This document shows, piece after piece, positions 29,984 through 40,379 of a DNA stretch of 64,000 nt. Within the stretch, counting starts at the first letter, position 1. Every line of letters begins with the position of its first letter. Made by a program: the position numbers and the translations under genes. Below the pieces are notes generated by a model that saw only the letters and a list, made by a program, of their open reading frames with translations, was not told the origin of the DNA and ran no database searches. Origin of the DNA: Chloroflexota bacterium (GTDB lineage: Bacteria; Chloroflexota; Anaerolineae; Anaerolineales; Anaerolineaceae); contig JAAZKE010000010.1 in NCBI GenBank assembly GCA_012799995.1, positions 17,385 to 81,384 on the forward strand. The letters are read 5' to 3'.

Positions 29984-30011
29984 CCAAATAACCCAGTTTT
30001 GTGGGATAGCT

Positions 30012-30049
30012 AACAGGAGACGCCGTTGGATTCAGCGGTGGCTCCTGTT
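30012..30049 (+). terminator. Hairpin after the giant gene
   Basis: AACAGGAG (30012-30019) / CTCCTGTT (30042-30049) with inner stem CCGTT/AGCGG. Confidence 0.6.
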
Positions 30050-30078
30050 TAACGGAATGTAACAGGAATTCCGTTAAA
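30048..30078. repeat. 10-bp perfect inverted repeat
   Basis: TTTAACGGAA (30048-30057) / TTCCGTTAAA (30069-30078). Confidence 0.7.
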
Positions 30079-30080
30079 CC

Positions 30081-30117
30081 TTTACAGATTATATACCGAT
30101 CGGTATATAATGCCGAT
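30081..30117 (+). promoter_or_regulatory. Promoter and 22-bp palindromic operator of the TetR gene
   Basis: Perfect palindrome TTATATACCGATCGGTATATAA (30089-30110) overlapping TATAAT (30106-30111); TTTACA at 30081-30086 as possible -35 (19-nt spacer). Confidence 0.8.
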
Positions 30118-30714
30118 ATGGAAACAAAAAACAGCCAGGGCAGGATTCTTGAATGCGCATTAAACTTGTTTGCGGAGTTTGGTTATGAAGCGGTGGGAGT
30201 CAACGAGATCGCGGGGAAATCCGGCATAACCAAACCGACGCTGTATTATTTCTTCGGCAGTAAAGAAGGACTGTTCACCAGTGTTATAAAGGAAAACTAT
30301 CAACGGTTGAATGATCAACTCGCTGAGGTTTGTGTGTATGATCCGCATCCCAATGAGTATGACAGGGATGTCTTTCCACAGCTGGTGGCGATTGTAAACG
30401 CTTATTTTGCCTTTGCTGTTGAGAATCCCGTCTTTTATCGACTGACGCTTTCGTTGAGCTTTGCACCTCCAACCTCGCAGTCTGCCATCCTTTCACAACC
30501 GATCCATCGTGAACAGTATCAAATGGTGAACAGTTTTTTTTCAGCCATCAGCAGCGTGCATCATAATCTGCATGGCAGGGAAGATCTCCTGACCACCAGT
30601 TTTATTGCGATCATCAATGCGCAGATCGGTTTGTGGTATCGCGGGCTGGCAACATTGGATCAGGATACGAGCGCGGCACTGGTGAAACTGTTTATGCATG
30701 GAATATTCGCATAA
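30118..30714 (+). CDS. TetR/AcrR family transcriptional regulator
   Basis: N-terminal HTH: RILECALNLFAEFGYEAVGVNEIAGKSGITKPTLYYFFGSKEGLF. Confidence 0.94.
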   Translation: METKNSQGRILECALNLFAEFGYEAVGVNEIAGKSGITKPTLYYFFGSKEGLFTSVIKENYQRLNDQLAEVCVYDPHPNEYDRDVFPQLVAIVNAYFAFAVENPVFYRLTLSLSFAPPTSQSAILSQPIHREQYQMVNSFFSAISSVHHNLHGREDLLTTSFIAIINAQIGLWYRGLATLDQDTSAALVKLFMHGIFA

Positions 30715-30749
30715 ACAAATATCAATCAAAAAGAATTAAATGGGGAATT

Positions 30750-32063
30750 ATGTGGTTTGACCAAAGTACGATTTATCAAATTTATCCGCTGGGTTTCTGC
30801 GGAGTTCTTGATGCGGAACGTGATCCGCGGCGAAGATCAATTTTAAAAGTGATAGACTGGATTCCGCACATGCAAAAGCTGGGTGTGGACGCGGTCCTTT
30901 TCAACCCTTTATTTGATAGCGACTATCACGGCTACGACACACGTAACCTGTTCAAGGTTGATGAGCGGCTTGGCAGCAATGATGACTTTCGCCAGGTTTG
31001 CGCGCAGCTGGATGAGGCTGGCATGAAAGTGATTTTGGATGGGGTATTCAACCATGTTGGCCGCGGATTTTGGGCTTTTCAGGATGTGCGGGAAAAACAG
31101 CAACATTCCGCTTATAAAGACTGGTTTTACCTTGATTTCCAAAAGCAAAACCGCTTTCAGGATGGATTCAGCTACCAATTTTGGGAGACTGCTGATCTGC
31201 TTGTCAAACTGAATCTGAAGAACCCGGCGGTGGAAGAGCATCTTTTCAACGCAATTCAGGAATGGATTCATCAATACGAAATAGATGGTCTGCGGCTGGA
31301 TGTGGCATATTTACTTGAGCATTCTTTTTTGCGCAACTTGCGCCAGAAAACCAGTTCATGGAAAGCTGATTTCCTGTTGTTGGGGGAACTGGTGGCAGGA
31401 GATTATAAAACCTGGGTTAACAGTGAAATGCTGAATAGCTGCACCAATTACGAATGCTACAAAGGACTGTTTTCCAGCTTTAATGACCTGAATCTGTTCG
31501 AAATTGCCCATTCCCTGAATCGTCAATTCGCATCTGCTCCTTATGCTCTTTACCGCAATCAGCGCTTGATGAATTTCGCTGATAACCATGACGTTGACCG
31601 GATCGCCAGCCGGCTATCCAAAAAAGAACATTTAGAGCCTCTCTATGCGATCCTGTTTGGTATACCGGGAGTTCCCTGCCTGTATTACGGCAGTGAATGG
31701 GGCGCAACCGGAAAGAAAACTACCCACAAAGACGAAGAACTCAGGCTTTCTTATGATCACCCGGAGTGGAACACTCTGACAGATTTGATTAGTCAATTGA
31801 TCAAAATCCGTAAAAATGAAAAAGCGTTGTTGAATGGCGACTACTCTCAACTTGCATTGAACAATCAGCATTTTCTCTTCACGCGCGAATATCAACAGGA
31901 TAAGGTGATCGTAGGGGTGAATATTAATCAAAACCCGCTTGAAATTAAAATTCCACTCCATAATGAACTTTGGAAAAACCTTCTAACCGGTGAAGAAATG
32001 ACAGTGAACGGGTCAGTTTTTATGGAGCCAGATTCATTCGCCTATTGGAAAAAAGTCAGCTGA
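30750..32063 (+). CDS. Alpha-amylase family (GH13) glycoside hydrolase
   Basis: MWFDQSTIYQIYPLGFCG; VILDGVFNHVG, IDGLRLDVAYLLE (nucleophile Asp), LLGELVAG (acid Glu), FADNHDVDRIAS. Start refined from 30633 to ATG 30750. Confidence 0.93.
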   Translation: MWFDQSTIYQIYPLGFCGVLDAERDPRRRSILKVIDWIPHMQKLGVDAVLFNPLFDSDYHGYDTRNLFKVDERLGSNDDFRQVCAQLDEAGMKVILDGVFNHVGRGFWAFQDVREKQQHSAYKDWFYLDFQKQNRFQDGFSYQFWETADLLVKLNLKNPAVEEHLFNAIQEWIHQYEIDGLRLDVAYLLEHSFLRNLRQKTSSWKADFLLLGELVAGDYKTWVNSEMLNSCTNYECYKGLFSSFNDLNLFEIAHSLNRQFASAPYALYRNQRLMNFADNHDVDRIASRLSKKEHLEPLYAILFGIPGVPCLYYGSEWGATGKKTTHKDEELRLSYDHPEWNTLTDLISQLIKIRKNEKALLNGDYSQLALNNQHFLFTREYQQDKVIVGVNINQNPLEIKIPLHNELWKNLLTGEEMTVNGSVFMEPDSFAYWKKVS

Positions 32064-32161
32064 AAGGAGCTCATTTTTTGAGAGGAGCTATTACCAAACA
32101 GTTCCTTAAGGTCTTTTTCCGCTAAATCTGGATTAAAATTAATCCCGGAAAGGATTTGTTC

Positions 32162-35100
32162 ATGTCGTTCGTTCACCTTCATGTCCATACTGAGTATTCG
32201 CTGCTGGATGGTTTCACCAAGATCGATAAATTGATGGAGCGCGTCAAACAGATGAATATGCCGGCGGTCGCGATTACCGACCACGGCACCATGTTTGGCG
32301 TGATTGAGTTCTATCTTGCTGCGAAAAAAGCAGGGATCAAACCGATCATCGGGTTGGAAGGGTACCTTTCCGTTGGTGCCATGACCTCCCGCGATCCGCG
32401 GGAGAAAAATTCAACCCATTTATTGCTGTTGGCAAAAAACATGACCGGCTATAAAAACCTTTTACAAATCGCCAGTGCTTCTCAGCTGGAGGGGTACTAC
32501 TATCACCCCCGTATTGATCATGAGTACCTGGCTGAGCATGCCGAAGGGCTGATTGCGACATCGGGATGTATGGCTGCGGAGATTCCGCGCGCGATTGTGG
32601 CGAACGATATGACGGGCGTGAGGAAAAAAATAAGCTGGTATCTCGATGTGTTTGGCCGGGAGAATTTTTACCTTGAATTGCAGGATCACGATGTGCAGGA
32701 ACTTAAACTGATTAATCGTGAGCTGCTGCGATTGGGCAAAGAATTCGATCTCAAATTCGTGGCGACCAATGACACTCATTATGTCGATCAGGAAGATTGG
32801 GAGTATCAGGATATCATGCTGGCTGTTCAGACCGGCGCAAAACTGACTGATGAACGTCGCTTCCGCATGTCTGACCCTTCATACTATCTGCGCTCTCCCG
32901 AAGAGATGAAATCCCTGTTTGGGGAAGTTCCCGGAGCAATTGGAAATACGCTTGAGGTCGCTGAAAAATGTGAGCTTGAACTGATTAATGATGAGCACCA
33001 TCTGCCCATTTTCCCGGTCCCAGTCAATGAGACTGCGGAGGGATATCTGCGGATTCTCTGTGAAAAAGGGATCAGGGAAAGGTATGGTGATCGGGCGGAA
33101 ACAGATCCAGTAGTTCGTGAACGGCTTGAGAAGGAGCTTAATATTATCCACTCCATGGGGTTTGATGCTTACTTCCTGATTGTTCATGACCTGATTCAAT
33201 TCGCACGCCAGGAAAATATCTGGTACAACGTCCGCGGTTCCGGCGCGGGGTCACTGGTATCGTATGTGCTCAATATTTCGCCGATTGATCCGATTAAGTT
33301 TAAGTTGATCTTTGAACGTTTTCTCAATCCTGAACGTATTTCCATGCCGGATATCGACCTTGACATTCAGGATGATAAACGCTTCAAGATGTTGCAGTAT
33401 TGTTCTGATAAATATGGTTCTGACCGGGTCTCTCAGATTATTACCTTCAACACTTTGGGAGCAAAAAATGCTATTCGCGATGTGGGAAGGGTGATGGACA
33501 TTCCCTTACCGGACGTCGATAAGATATGTAAATTGATTCCAGGCGGAACGCGTATGCCGATGAGCGGGCAGCCGATCACGATTAAAAACTGCCTTGAGGA
33601 GCTGGTTGATTTCCGTGAGGCGGTGAATGCTACACCCGAATTGACGAAACTGGTACGCACAGCCTCGGAAATGGAAGGGATTACCCGCAACGTGGGTACG
33701 CATGCGGCTGGTGTGATTATCACTGATATTCCGATCACAGAGTATGCGCCATTGCACCGACCAACGTCCGGAAGTGACGATAACCCCATTAAATCGGTAG
33801 CGCAGTTCGAAATGAATTTCGTGGACAAGATGGGGCTGCTGAAGATTGATTTCCTGGGTCTGGTTACCCTGACTGTTATGCAACGCTGTTGCGACAGCAT
33901 TGAAAAAAGACATGGGATTCATTTTGACCTGAGCAGCATTCCCACGGATGACAAAGAAACCTTTGACTACCTGAGCGAAGGACATACTGCTGGGGTCTTC
34001 CAACTGGAAAGTCCGGGCATGACACGCTACATTATGGAGATGAGGCCAAAAACGCTGGACAATATTATCGCAATGGTGGCTCTATATCGTCCTGGACCGA
34101 TGCAGTTCATACCGGATTATATTGCCTGTATGCACGGGGAAAAACCGATCGAATATCGCCATGAAAAACTGAAACCGATTTTTGAAGAAACGTACGGAGT
34201 ACCAGTTTATCAGGAGCAGATCATGTTGGCTGCAATGGAGCTGGGTGGCTATTCTGCGGCTGAATCGGACTCCCTGCGAAAGGCAATTTCCAAGAAAATT
34301 AAAAAAGAAGTTATTGCACATCACGAGAAATTTGTGAGCGGTTGTGTTAAGAACGGGATCGATGAAAAGATTGCGAATACAATTTTTAATGATTGGGAAG
34401 AGTTTGCCAACTATGGGTTCAACAAGAGCCATGCTGCTGATTATGGTGTACTGTCGGTTCAAACTGCGTACCTTAAAAAGCATTACACCGTCGAATTTAT
34501 GGCAGCAATGCTGGATGCCAACCGCAACGATTCAGGGAAAATTGCGTTTTACATTAACGAATGTCGGAATCTGGGCATAAATGTACTTCCGCCCGATATT
34601 AATACCAGCAATTGGGATTTCACGCTTGAGGATTTGCCATCCGGCAAAACGGACATTCGATTCGGGCTCGGTGCTGTCAAAAACGTCGGTAAAACCCCAG
34701 TGGATTTGATCGAAAGTGAACGCAATCAAAACGGTCTCTTCAAAAATCTGGATGACTTTATTGAACGAATTGACTTGCGGCAAATTGGCAAACGGTCGCT
34801 CGAATGTCTGATTAAAATCGGCGCGCTTGACAGCTTTGGTGAACGAGGTGCTTTGCTGTCAATTCTGGAAGACATGATCAACATCAGCGCAGCCGGCCAA
34901 AAGGATCAGGATTCTCTCCAATTCGATTTGTTTGATATGATGTCCGTCCCAATGGCTAAAGTGGAGATTCCAGCTGTCCCCCCAATCGAAAAGCAGGTCA
35001 TGCTGATGTGGGAACGCGAACTGTTGGGGCTGTTTGTCTCTGACCATCCTCTGAATGATCACCTGGAAACGCTGGAAAAATATAACGCCATTCCAATCAA

Positions 35101-36103
35101 ACAACTGGAGAAAATGGCGGGTTCCTCGTATGTTATCGTTGGTGGCTTCGTGCAGGAATTACGTTCCATTCTTACCAGGCAAAATCGCACCATGTGCACC
35201 ATTAAATTGGAAGATGCCAACGGTGACACCATTGATGTGGTGTTCTATCCATCGGTATGGGAACAGGTTCAGGACCTGGTGAAAGCGGAAGCGATCCTGC
35301 TGGTTGAAGGGCAGCTGGATTTAAGCAGAATGTCACCGCAAATTAAAGGGTCAAGAGTGCGGTCGTTATTAGTTGGCGACATGCCGGAATCGTTGGCAGG
35401 TTTTGCGGACAGATTTAGAGGAATGGATTTCCAGGAAAATGAAGTCCTGTCGATTAACCCCAATCCGGTGACCGGCTCAGAGTTGAACCCCTGCATACCC
35501 CCGCAGACAGCAAACGCCATTGAAGAAGAACCAGAATGGAACGAGGATTCTGAAGCGGATGTCGCAGATAACTGGCCTGAAGATCCAGTATTCGAATCCT
35601 ATGCACCATCTCCGACACCATTGATTATTGACCCAATCTCTTATTCTGCCACAGAAGTGAGCTCGGACCAGATCGCGTCACAAAACGATTCAGGTGAGGC
35701 TGTTGAAACCCCGAAAGATCAGTTCGTTATCAATAAGGAATCACCAAAACCAGCGATCACTTCAGATCATTGGTCTGAGTATGCCAACGGCAGTGAGGAG
35801 CCTGTTCAAGACGAGGAAAAGACCCCCTTTGACCCGCCCCCCCAAAAAAACAAATCACGCTTATTGACGTTGATCTTTGATTCAGTCGGCAATGACGATA
35901 AAGATGCTGTCATCCGTCAGATTCAACGCGTGCATGGCATGGCAGTTTCCTGCCCGGGGGAGGATCGATTTGCTTTTTTGATCCTTGAGGGTGGTGAGGT
36001 AAATCTGATTGAATATTCGGAAGAAACCCGAATTTGTCCGGAATTACTGAATGCAATCGAACAAGAGATTGGTAAAGAAAACATTCTCATTGAGGAACGC
36101 TGA
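32162..36103 (+). CDS. dnaE: DNA polymerase III subunit alpha
   Basis: PHP domain FVHLHVHTEYSLLDG; PDIDLDIQDDKR; RGSGAGSLVSYVLNI. Start refined to ATG 32162. Confidence 0.97.
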   Translation: MSFVHLHVHTEYSLLDGFTKIDKLMERVKQMNMPAVAITDHGTMFGVIEFYLAAKKAGIKPIIGLEGYLSVGAMTSRDPREKNSTHLLLLAKNMTGYKNLLQIASASQLEGYYYHPRIDHEYLAEHAEGLIATSGCMAAEIPRAIVANDMTGVRKKISWYLDVFGRENFYLELQDHDVQELKLINRELLRLGKEFDLKFVATNDTHYVDQEDWEYQDIMLAVQTGAKLTDERRFRMSDPSYYLRSPEEMKSLFGEVPGAIGNTLEVAEKCELELINDEHHLPIFPVPVNETAEGYLRILCEKGIRERYGDRAETDPVVRERLEKELNIIHSMGFDAYFLIVHDLIQFARQENIWYNVRGSGAGSLVSYVLNISPIDPIKFKLIFERFLNPERISMPDIDLDIQDDKRFKMLQYCSDKYGSDRVSQIITFNTLGAKNAIRDVGRVMDIPLPDVDKICKLIPGGTRMPMSGQPITIKNCLEELVDFREAVNATPELTKLVRTASEMEGITRNVGTHAAGVIITDIPITEYAPLHRPTSGSDDNPIKSVAQFEMNFVDKMGLLKIDFLGLVTLTVMQRCCDSIEKRHGIHFDLSSIPTDDKETFDYLSEGHTAGVFQLESPGMTRYIMEMRPKTLDNIIAMVALYRPGPMQFIPDYIACMHGEKPIEYRHEKLKPIFEETYGVPVYQEQIMLAAMELGGYSAAESDSLRKAISKKIKKEVIAHHEKFVSGCVKNGIDEKIANTIFNDWEEFANYGFNKSHAADYGVLSVQTAYLKKHYTVEFMAAMLDANRNDSGKIAFYINECRNLGINVLPPDINTSNWDFTLEDLPSGKTDIRFGLGAVKNVGKTPVDLIESERNQNGLFKNLDDFIERIDLRQIGKRSLECLIKIGALDSFGERGALLSILEDMINISAAGQKDQDSLQFDLFDMMSVPMAKVEIPAVPPIEKQVMLMWERELLGLFVSDHPLNDHLETLEKYNAIPIKQLEKMAGSSYVIVGGFVQELRSILTRQNRTMCTIKLEDANGDTIDVVFYPSVWEQVQDLVKAEAILLVEGQLDLSRMSPQIKGSRVRSLLVGDMPESLAGFADRFRGMDFQENEVLSINPNPVTGSELNPCIPPQTANAIEEEPEWNEDSEADVADNWPEDPVFESYAPSPTPLIIDPISYSATEVSSDQIASQNDSGEAVETPKDQFVINKESPKPAITSDHWSEYANGSEEPVQDEEKTPFDPPPQKNKSRLLTLIFDSVGNDDKDAVIRQIQRVHGMAVSCPGEDRFAFLILEGGEVNLIEYSEETRICPELLNAIEQEIGKENILIEER

Positions 36104-36196
36104 TTTCAGGCTTTTTTTACCAGATGTTTTCATATTGAGAATACATGAGTGTTAAAATAGACAGCGAAAGCGGCATTAAGCTGATTGGAAGGAAAA

Positions 36197-37201
36197 ATGG
36201 AACAAATTGAAGTATCAAATTCTGAATCTGATATTCGCACTATCGCAGTTCTGACTTCGGGCGGAGATGCTCCGGGGATGAATGCAGCCATTCGTGCGGT
36301 AACACGCGCCGGGATTTATTTCGGAATGAAAGTGTACGGTGTTCATGATGGATTCAAAGGGCTGATTAATGGCGATTTTGAACTATTGAGCAGGCGTAAT
36401 GTCAGCGGAGTTCTCAATCTGGGTGGTACGTTTCTCAGAACTGCTCGATGTGATGAGATTGAAACGCCTCATGGGCAACGTGAAGCGGTGCGACAATTAA
36501 ATAATGAAGGCATTGAAGCGCTGGTCATTATCGGTGGCGATGGCTCCATGGCGGGTGGACAGGCGCTTATTGAAAAAGGGTTTGAGAAAGTAGTCGGCAT
36601 CCCGGGAACAATCGATAACGACATTTTTGGAACGGACAGCTGTGTAGGCGTCGATACCGCGCTGAATACGATCATGGAAGCTGTAGACAAAATCCGTGAC
36701 ACCGCGGCTTCGCATAGCCGTGCTTTTCTGGTGCAGACAATGGGGCGGGAATGCGGTTATCTGGCGGTTCAGTCAGCAATGATCTCAGGTGCTGAAATGG
36801 CTCTTGTTCCTGAGGATCCGGTTCCGGTTGAGGAAATAGCCCGCACGATTGAGAATTCATACAAATTGGGCAAAAAGCATTGCATCATTATCATTGCTGA
36901 GGGATATCAGGTTCCGATGGTGGAGTTAGGACAGAAACTGGACAAAATGGACCTCGGTTTTACCACACGTGCCATTAACCTCAGCTATATTCAGCGCGGT
37001 GGCACACCGACATCCTTTGACCGTATTCTGGCATCCCGTATGGGTTTCAAAACGATACAGTTGATCCGTGAAGGAACCTTCGGGGTAATGACTGCGTTAC
37101 AGGGTGGAAAAATAATCGGCCTGCCAATTGTGGATGTGATTGGCAAACATCGCAGTATATCGGAAGAATATCTGCAGATATCCAATATTCTGTCCCGCTG
37201 A
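36197..37201 (+). CDS. pfkA: ATP-type 6-phosphofructokinase
   Basis: LTSGGDAPGMNAAIRA; IIGGDGSMAGGQ (GGDGS, ATP-type); GIPGTIDNDIFGTD. Confidence 0.95.
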   Translation: MEQIEVSNSESDIRTIAVLTSGGDAPGMNAAIRAVTRAGIYFGMKVYGVHDGFKGLINGDFELLSRRNVSGVLNLGGTFLRTARCDEIETPHGQREAVRQLNNEGIEALVIIGGDGSMAGGQALIEKGFEKVVGIPGTIDNDIFGTDSCVGVDTALNTIMEAVDKIRDTAASHSRAFLVQTMGRECGYLAVQSAMISGAEMALVPEDPVPVEEIARTIENSYKLGKKHCIIIIAEGYQVPMVELGQKLDKMDLGFTTRAINLSYIQRGGTPTSFDRILASRMGFKTIQLIREGTFGVMTALQGGKIIGLPIVDVIGKHRSISEEYLQISNILSR

Positions 37202-37221
37202 GCGAAACTGACTTTGAGCAA

Positions 37222-37245
37222 AAACAGGCGAAAGCCTGTTTTTTT
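37222..37245 (+). terminator. Rho-independent terminator after pfkA
   Basis: AAACAGGC-GAAA-GCCTGTTT then T tract. Confidence 0.88.
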
Positions 37246-37318
37246 GTTTTCTCTGAAACTCAGCCTATGATTTCGCGGGATACTTCGATACAATCAATGA
37301 AAAGAGATGGAGGACATG

Positions 37319-38008
37319 ATGGAAATCAATCTGACCTGGTATGGGCGTTCAGCCTTTCTAATTGAATTTGACAAGTATCGTGTGTTGTTGGATCCTTATT
37401 TCAGCGGGAATTCAATGGCGCCGATTCCCTGGGAAGCGGTAACTGCTGACTTGATTCTTGTTTCGCACGGGCATGATGATCATGTTGGAGATGCGCTTGC
37501 AATTGCCAACCGCCTGGACATTCCAGTCCTGACTAATCCTGAAATTGGCGGCTGGTTGGGGAAACACGGTTTAAAGAAACGAATCCCAATTTACATCAGT
37601 GGTATTGCAGAGTTCCCGTTTGGAAAGGTTAAAAGCGTAATCGCCATGCACGGTTCATCTATGGAGGATGGATCCTACGGAGGGCTGGCGATGGGCTTTA
37701 TCCTTTATTCTTCTGATGGAAGAAAGATTTATTTTGCCGGAGATACCGGGCTGTTTGGCGACATGCGGTTGATCGGCGAAGAACAGCTTGATTGTGCGTT
37801 GTTGCCAATTGGCGATACCTATGTAATGGGACTGGGTGAATCGCTCCGCGCGATTGCCATGCTGTCACCACGCATTACCATTCCCATGCACTTTAACCCT
37901 GCCATGAATATTGAGAACTGGCAAAAGGAAGTCCGTCATCACCACAGCATTCCCCTGGTGCTGGAAATCGGGAAAAGAGTGCTGCTGAGTTATTCCTTAT
38001 TCTCGTAG
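37319..38008 (+). CDS. Metal-dependent hydrolase, MBL-fold (UPF0173-like)
   Basis: LVSHGHDDHVGDALAIA, FAGDTGLFGDM, IPMHFNPAMN. Start among ATGs 37307/37316/37319; GGAGG at 37309-37313 favours 37319. Confidence 0.88.
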   Translation: MEINLTWYGRSAFLIEFDKYRVLLDPYFSGNSMAPIPWEAVTADLILVSHGHDDHVGDALAIANRLDIPVLTNPEIGGWLGKHGLKKRIPIYISGIAEFPFGKVKSVIAMHGSSMEDGSYGGLAMGFILYSSDGRKIYFAGDTGLFGDMRLIGEEQLDCALLPIGDTYVMGLGESLRAIAMLSPRITIPMHFNPAMNIENWQKEVRHHHSIPLVLEIGKRVLLSYSLFS

Positions 38009-38038
38009 ATTGATAGTTTTTGCGAGTACTTATCGGAC

Positions 38039-39331
38039 ATGATGATGGCTATGACTGACAGGAAGTTTTATCAGCTATCCGTTCCTGAACGGATAGATCA
38101 GCTGATTGCAGAAGGGGGGCTCTCTGCTGAAGACGGAGCTTTTTTACACGTAGGGAATGGCTTGACAGTAACCCTGGCGGACAGCATGTCCGAGAACACA
38201 ATCGGAGTTTATGGACTGCCACTCGGAGTTGCACAGAACTTCATTGTGAACGGTCGCCCTGTTTTGATACCGATGGCGATCGAAGAGCCGTCTGTCGTCG
38301 CTGCTGCTTCCAATGGGGCGCGGCTGGTGGCAAAAAACGGTGGCTTTTCTGCTGAAGCGGATCCTCCTCATATGATTGGGCAGATCCAATTGATGCACGT
38401 TCTGGATTATGAGGCTGCAGTGGAGAGGCTCGAGCAGGAAAAAGAAAAAATATTTGAACTTATTCGTACTTTACACCCGACGCTGGTAAAATTGGGCGGC
38501 GGTCCGGTTGAGCTCTATTCCAAGTGGTTTCCACAGTCTTCAGCAGGTCCAATGATGATCGTGTATCTGGTACTGGATGTGCGCGATGCAATGGGTGCAA
38601 ACGCCATCAATACCACGTTGGAGAATATCTCTCCGCTGGTTGAAGAGTTGTCTGGCGGAGAAGCGCGTCTGCGTGTCCTTTCCAACTTTTCTGATCGGCG
38701 CATGGCCCGAGCCAGCTGCAGTTTATCAGCAGATACGCTGGCAATGCAGGACTATAGCGGAGAAGAGGTGATCACCAGGATTTTGGAAGCGGCTGCTTTT
38801 GCGGACGCTGACCCGTATCGGGCAGTGACGCACAACAAGGGTGTGATGAATGGAATTGATGCCGTAATGCTTGCTACCGGGAATGACTGGCGAGCGGTGG
38901 AAGCAGGTGCGCACGCCTGGGCGGCAAGAGCTGGCAGAATAGCACCGCTGACCAGTTGGAAGAAGGATGCGCAGGGAAACCTGATTGGAAAAATAGAGCT
39001 TCCGCTGGCAGCCGGTATTATAGGCGGGGCTACAGCAGTTCATCCGTTGGCTGCGTTGTCGCTGCGGATGTTGAAGGTCAAATCAGCGGTTGAACTGGCA
39101 GAGGTGACTGCGTGCGTTGGATTGGCGCAAAACCTTGCTGCTTTACGGTCGTTGGCTACGGAAGGTATCCAAAAAGGGCACATGGCACTGCATGCGCGAC
39201 AGGTAGCGATTGCTGCAGGTGCGAAAGATGATCAGATTGAAAAAGTCGCAGATATCATGCGAAAAGAAAAAAAGATACGTCTGGAATTTGCAAAGGAGAT
39301 CTTAAAACGGTATGGCACTGTTGATTCCTGA
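38039..39331 (+). CDS. mvaA: Class II hydroxymethylglutaryl-CoA reductase
   Basis: [66 protein letters not shown]: class II HMGR motifs. Confidence 0.95.
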   Translation: MMMAMTDRKFYQLSVPERIDQLIAEGGLSAEDGAFLHVGNGLTVTLADSMSENTIGVYGLPLGVAQNFIVNGRPVLIPMAIEEPSVVAAASNGARLVAKNGGFSAEADPPHMIGQIQLMHVLDYEAAVERLEQEKEKIFELIRTLHPTLVKLGGGPVELYSKWFPQSSAGPMMIVYLVLDVRDAMGANAINTTLENISPLVEELSGGEARLRVLSNFSDRRMARASCSLSADTLAMQDYSGEEVITRILEAAAFADADPYRAVTHNKGVMNGIDAVMLATGNDWRAVEAGAHAWAARAGRIAPLTSWKKDAQGNLIGKIELPLAAGIIGGATAVHPLAALSLRMLKVKSAVELAEVTACVGLAQNLAALRSLATEGIQKGHMALHARQVAIAAGAKDDQIEKVADIMRKEKKIRLEFAKEILKRYGTVDS

Positions 39332-40367
39332 AAATCCAGTTGGCATAATCGGGTATGGGGCATATATTCCCCGTTATCGCATACCTGCTGCGGAAATTGC
39401 GCGGGTGTGGCATGACGAAGGTGGAGGGGTACCGGTCAAAGAGAAAGCTGTTCCGGGACCGGATGAAGACACTATTACCATGTCCATCGAAGCTGCCAGA
39501 AATGCACTCCAACGGGCGGAAATTGATCCGTTGCTGCTGCGGGCAGTATGGATTGGCTCTGAATCGCATCCGTACGCGGTGAAACCCAGCGGGACGGTGG
39601 TTGCCGAAGCTATTGGTGCGGATACAGCCATTTCGGCTGCGGATTTTGAGTTTGCCTGTAAAGCCGGGACGGAAGCGCTGATTGCCGGGATGGGCATGGT
39701 TGGGTCGAAAATGGCTCAATATGTGTTGGCAATTGGCATGGACACCGCGCAGGGGAAACCGGGTGATGTGTTGGAATATACTGCTGCCGCGGGTGGTGCT
39801 GCCTTCATTCTGGGAACAGCGGATGAATCGCTGGCGGTCATTGAGGCAGCTTTCTCATTTGTCAGTGATACACCTGATTTCTGGCGCCGCCAAAGTGAGA
39901 AATATCCGGAGCACAGTCAACGTTTCACCGGTGAACCGGCTTACTTCCACCATATCAGCAACTCTGTGAACGCATTTCTTGAAGAATCCGGGACAAAGCC
40001 GGAAGATTATCAGCATGTCGTTTTCCATCAGCCAAATTCCAAATTTCCGCAGAAAATTGCTAAAGACCTCGGATTTAGCAAGGAGCAAATCAGCACCGGC
40101 CTGTTGGCGCCGATCATTGGGAACACTTACTCGGGCGCTGCGCTGTTGGGACTCAGCGCTGTCCTGGATATTGCCAAACCAGGCGATCGGATTCTGGTTG
40201 CCAGTTTTGGGTCTGGTGCCGGCTCGGACGCTTTTTCGCTGCGTGTTACCGAAAGGATTACAGCGCGCGCGAAAATGGCGCCAACTACCCAACAATATAT
40301 ACAGCGTCGCACTGAAATCGATTATGCAATCTATGCTCGCTATCGTGACAAGTATGTGCTCAAGTAA
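39312..40367 (+). CDS. Hydroxymethylglutaryl-CoA synthase, archaeal type
   Basis: [39 protein letters not shown]; catalytic-Cys motif [29 protein letters not shown]. Overlaps the 3' end of mvaA by 20 bp. Confidence 0.93.
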   Translation: MALLIPENPVGIIGYGAYIPRYRIPAAEIARVWHDEGGGVPVKEKAVPGPDEDTITMSIEAARNALQRAEIDPLLLRAVWIGSESHPYAVKPSGTVVAEAIGADTAISAADFEFACKAGTEALIAGMGMVGSKMAQYVLAIGMDTAQGKPGDVLEYTAAAGGAAFILGTADESLAVIEAAFSFVSDTPDFWRRQSEKYPEHSQRFTGEPAYFHHISNSVNAFLEESGTKPEDYQHVVFHQPNSKFPQKIAKDLGFSKEQISTGLLAPIIGNTYSGAALLGLSAVLDIAKPGDRILVASFGSGAGSDAFSLRVTERITARAKMAPTTQQYIQRRTEIDYAIYARYRDKYVLK

Positions 40368-40379
40368 TTGGATAACGAG

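Noticed and set aside
39255-39719. Antisense ORF of 154 aa over HMGS
   Set aside because: The plus strand encodes conserved HMG-CoA synthase; the antisense product has no domain.
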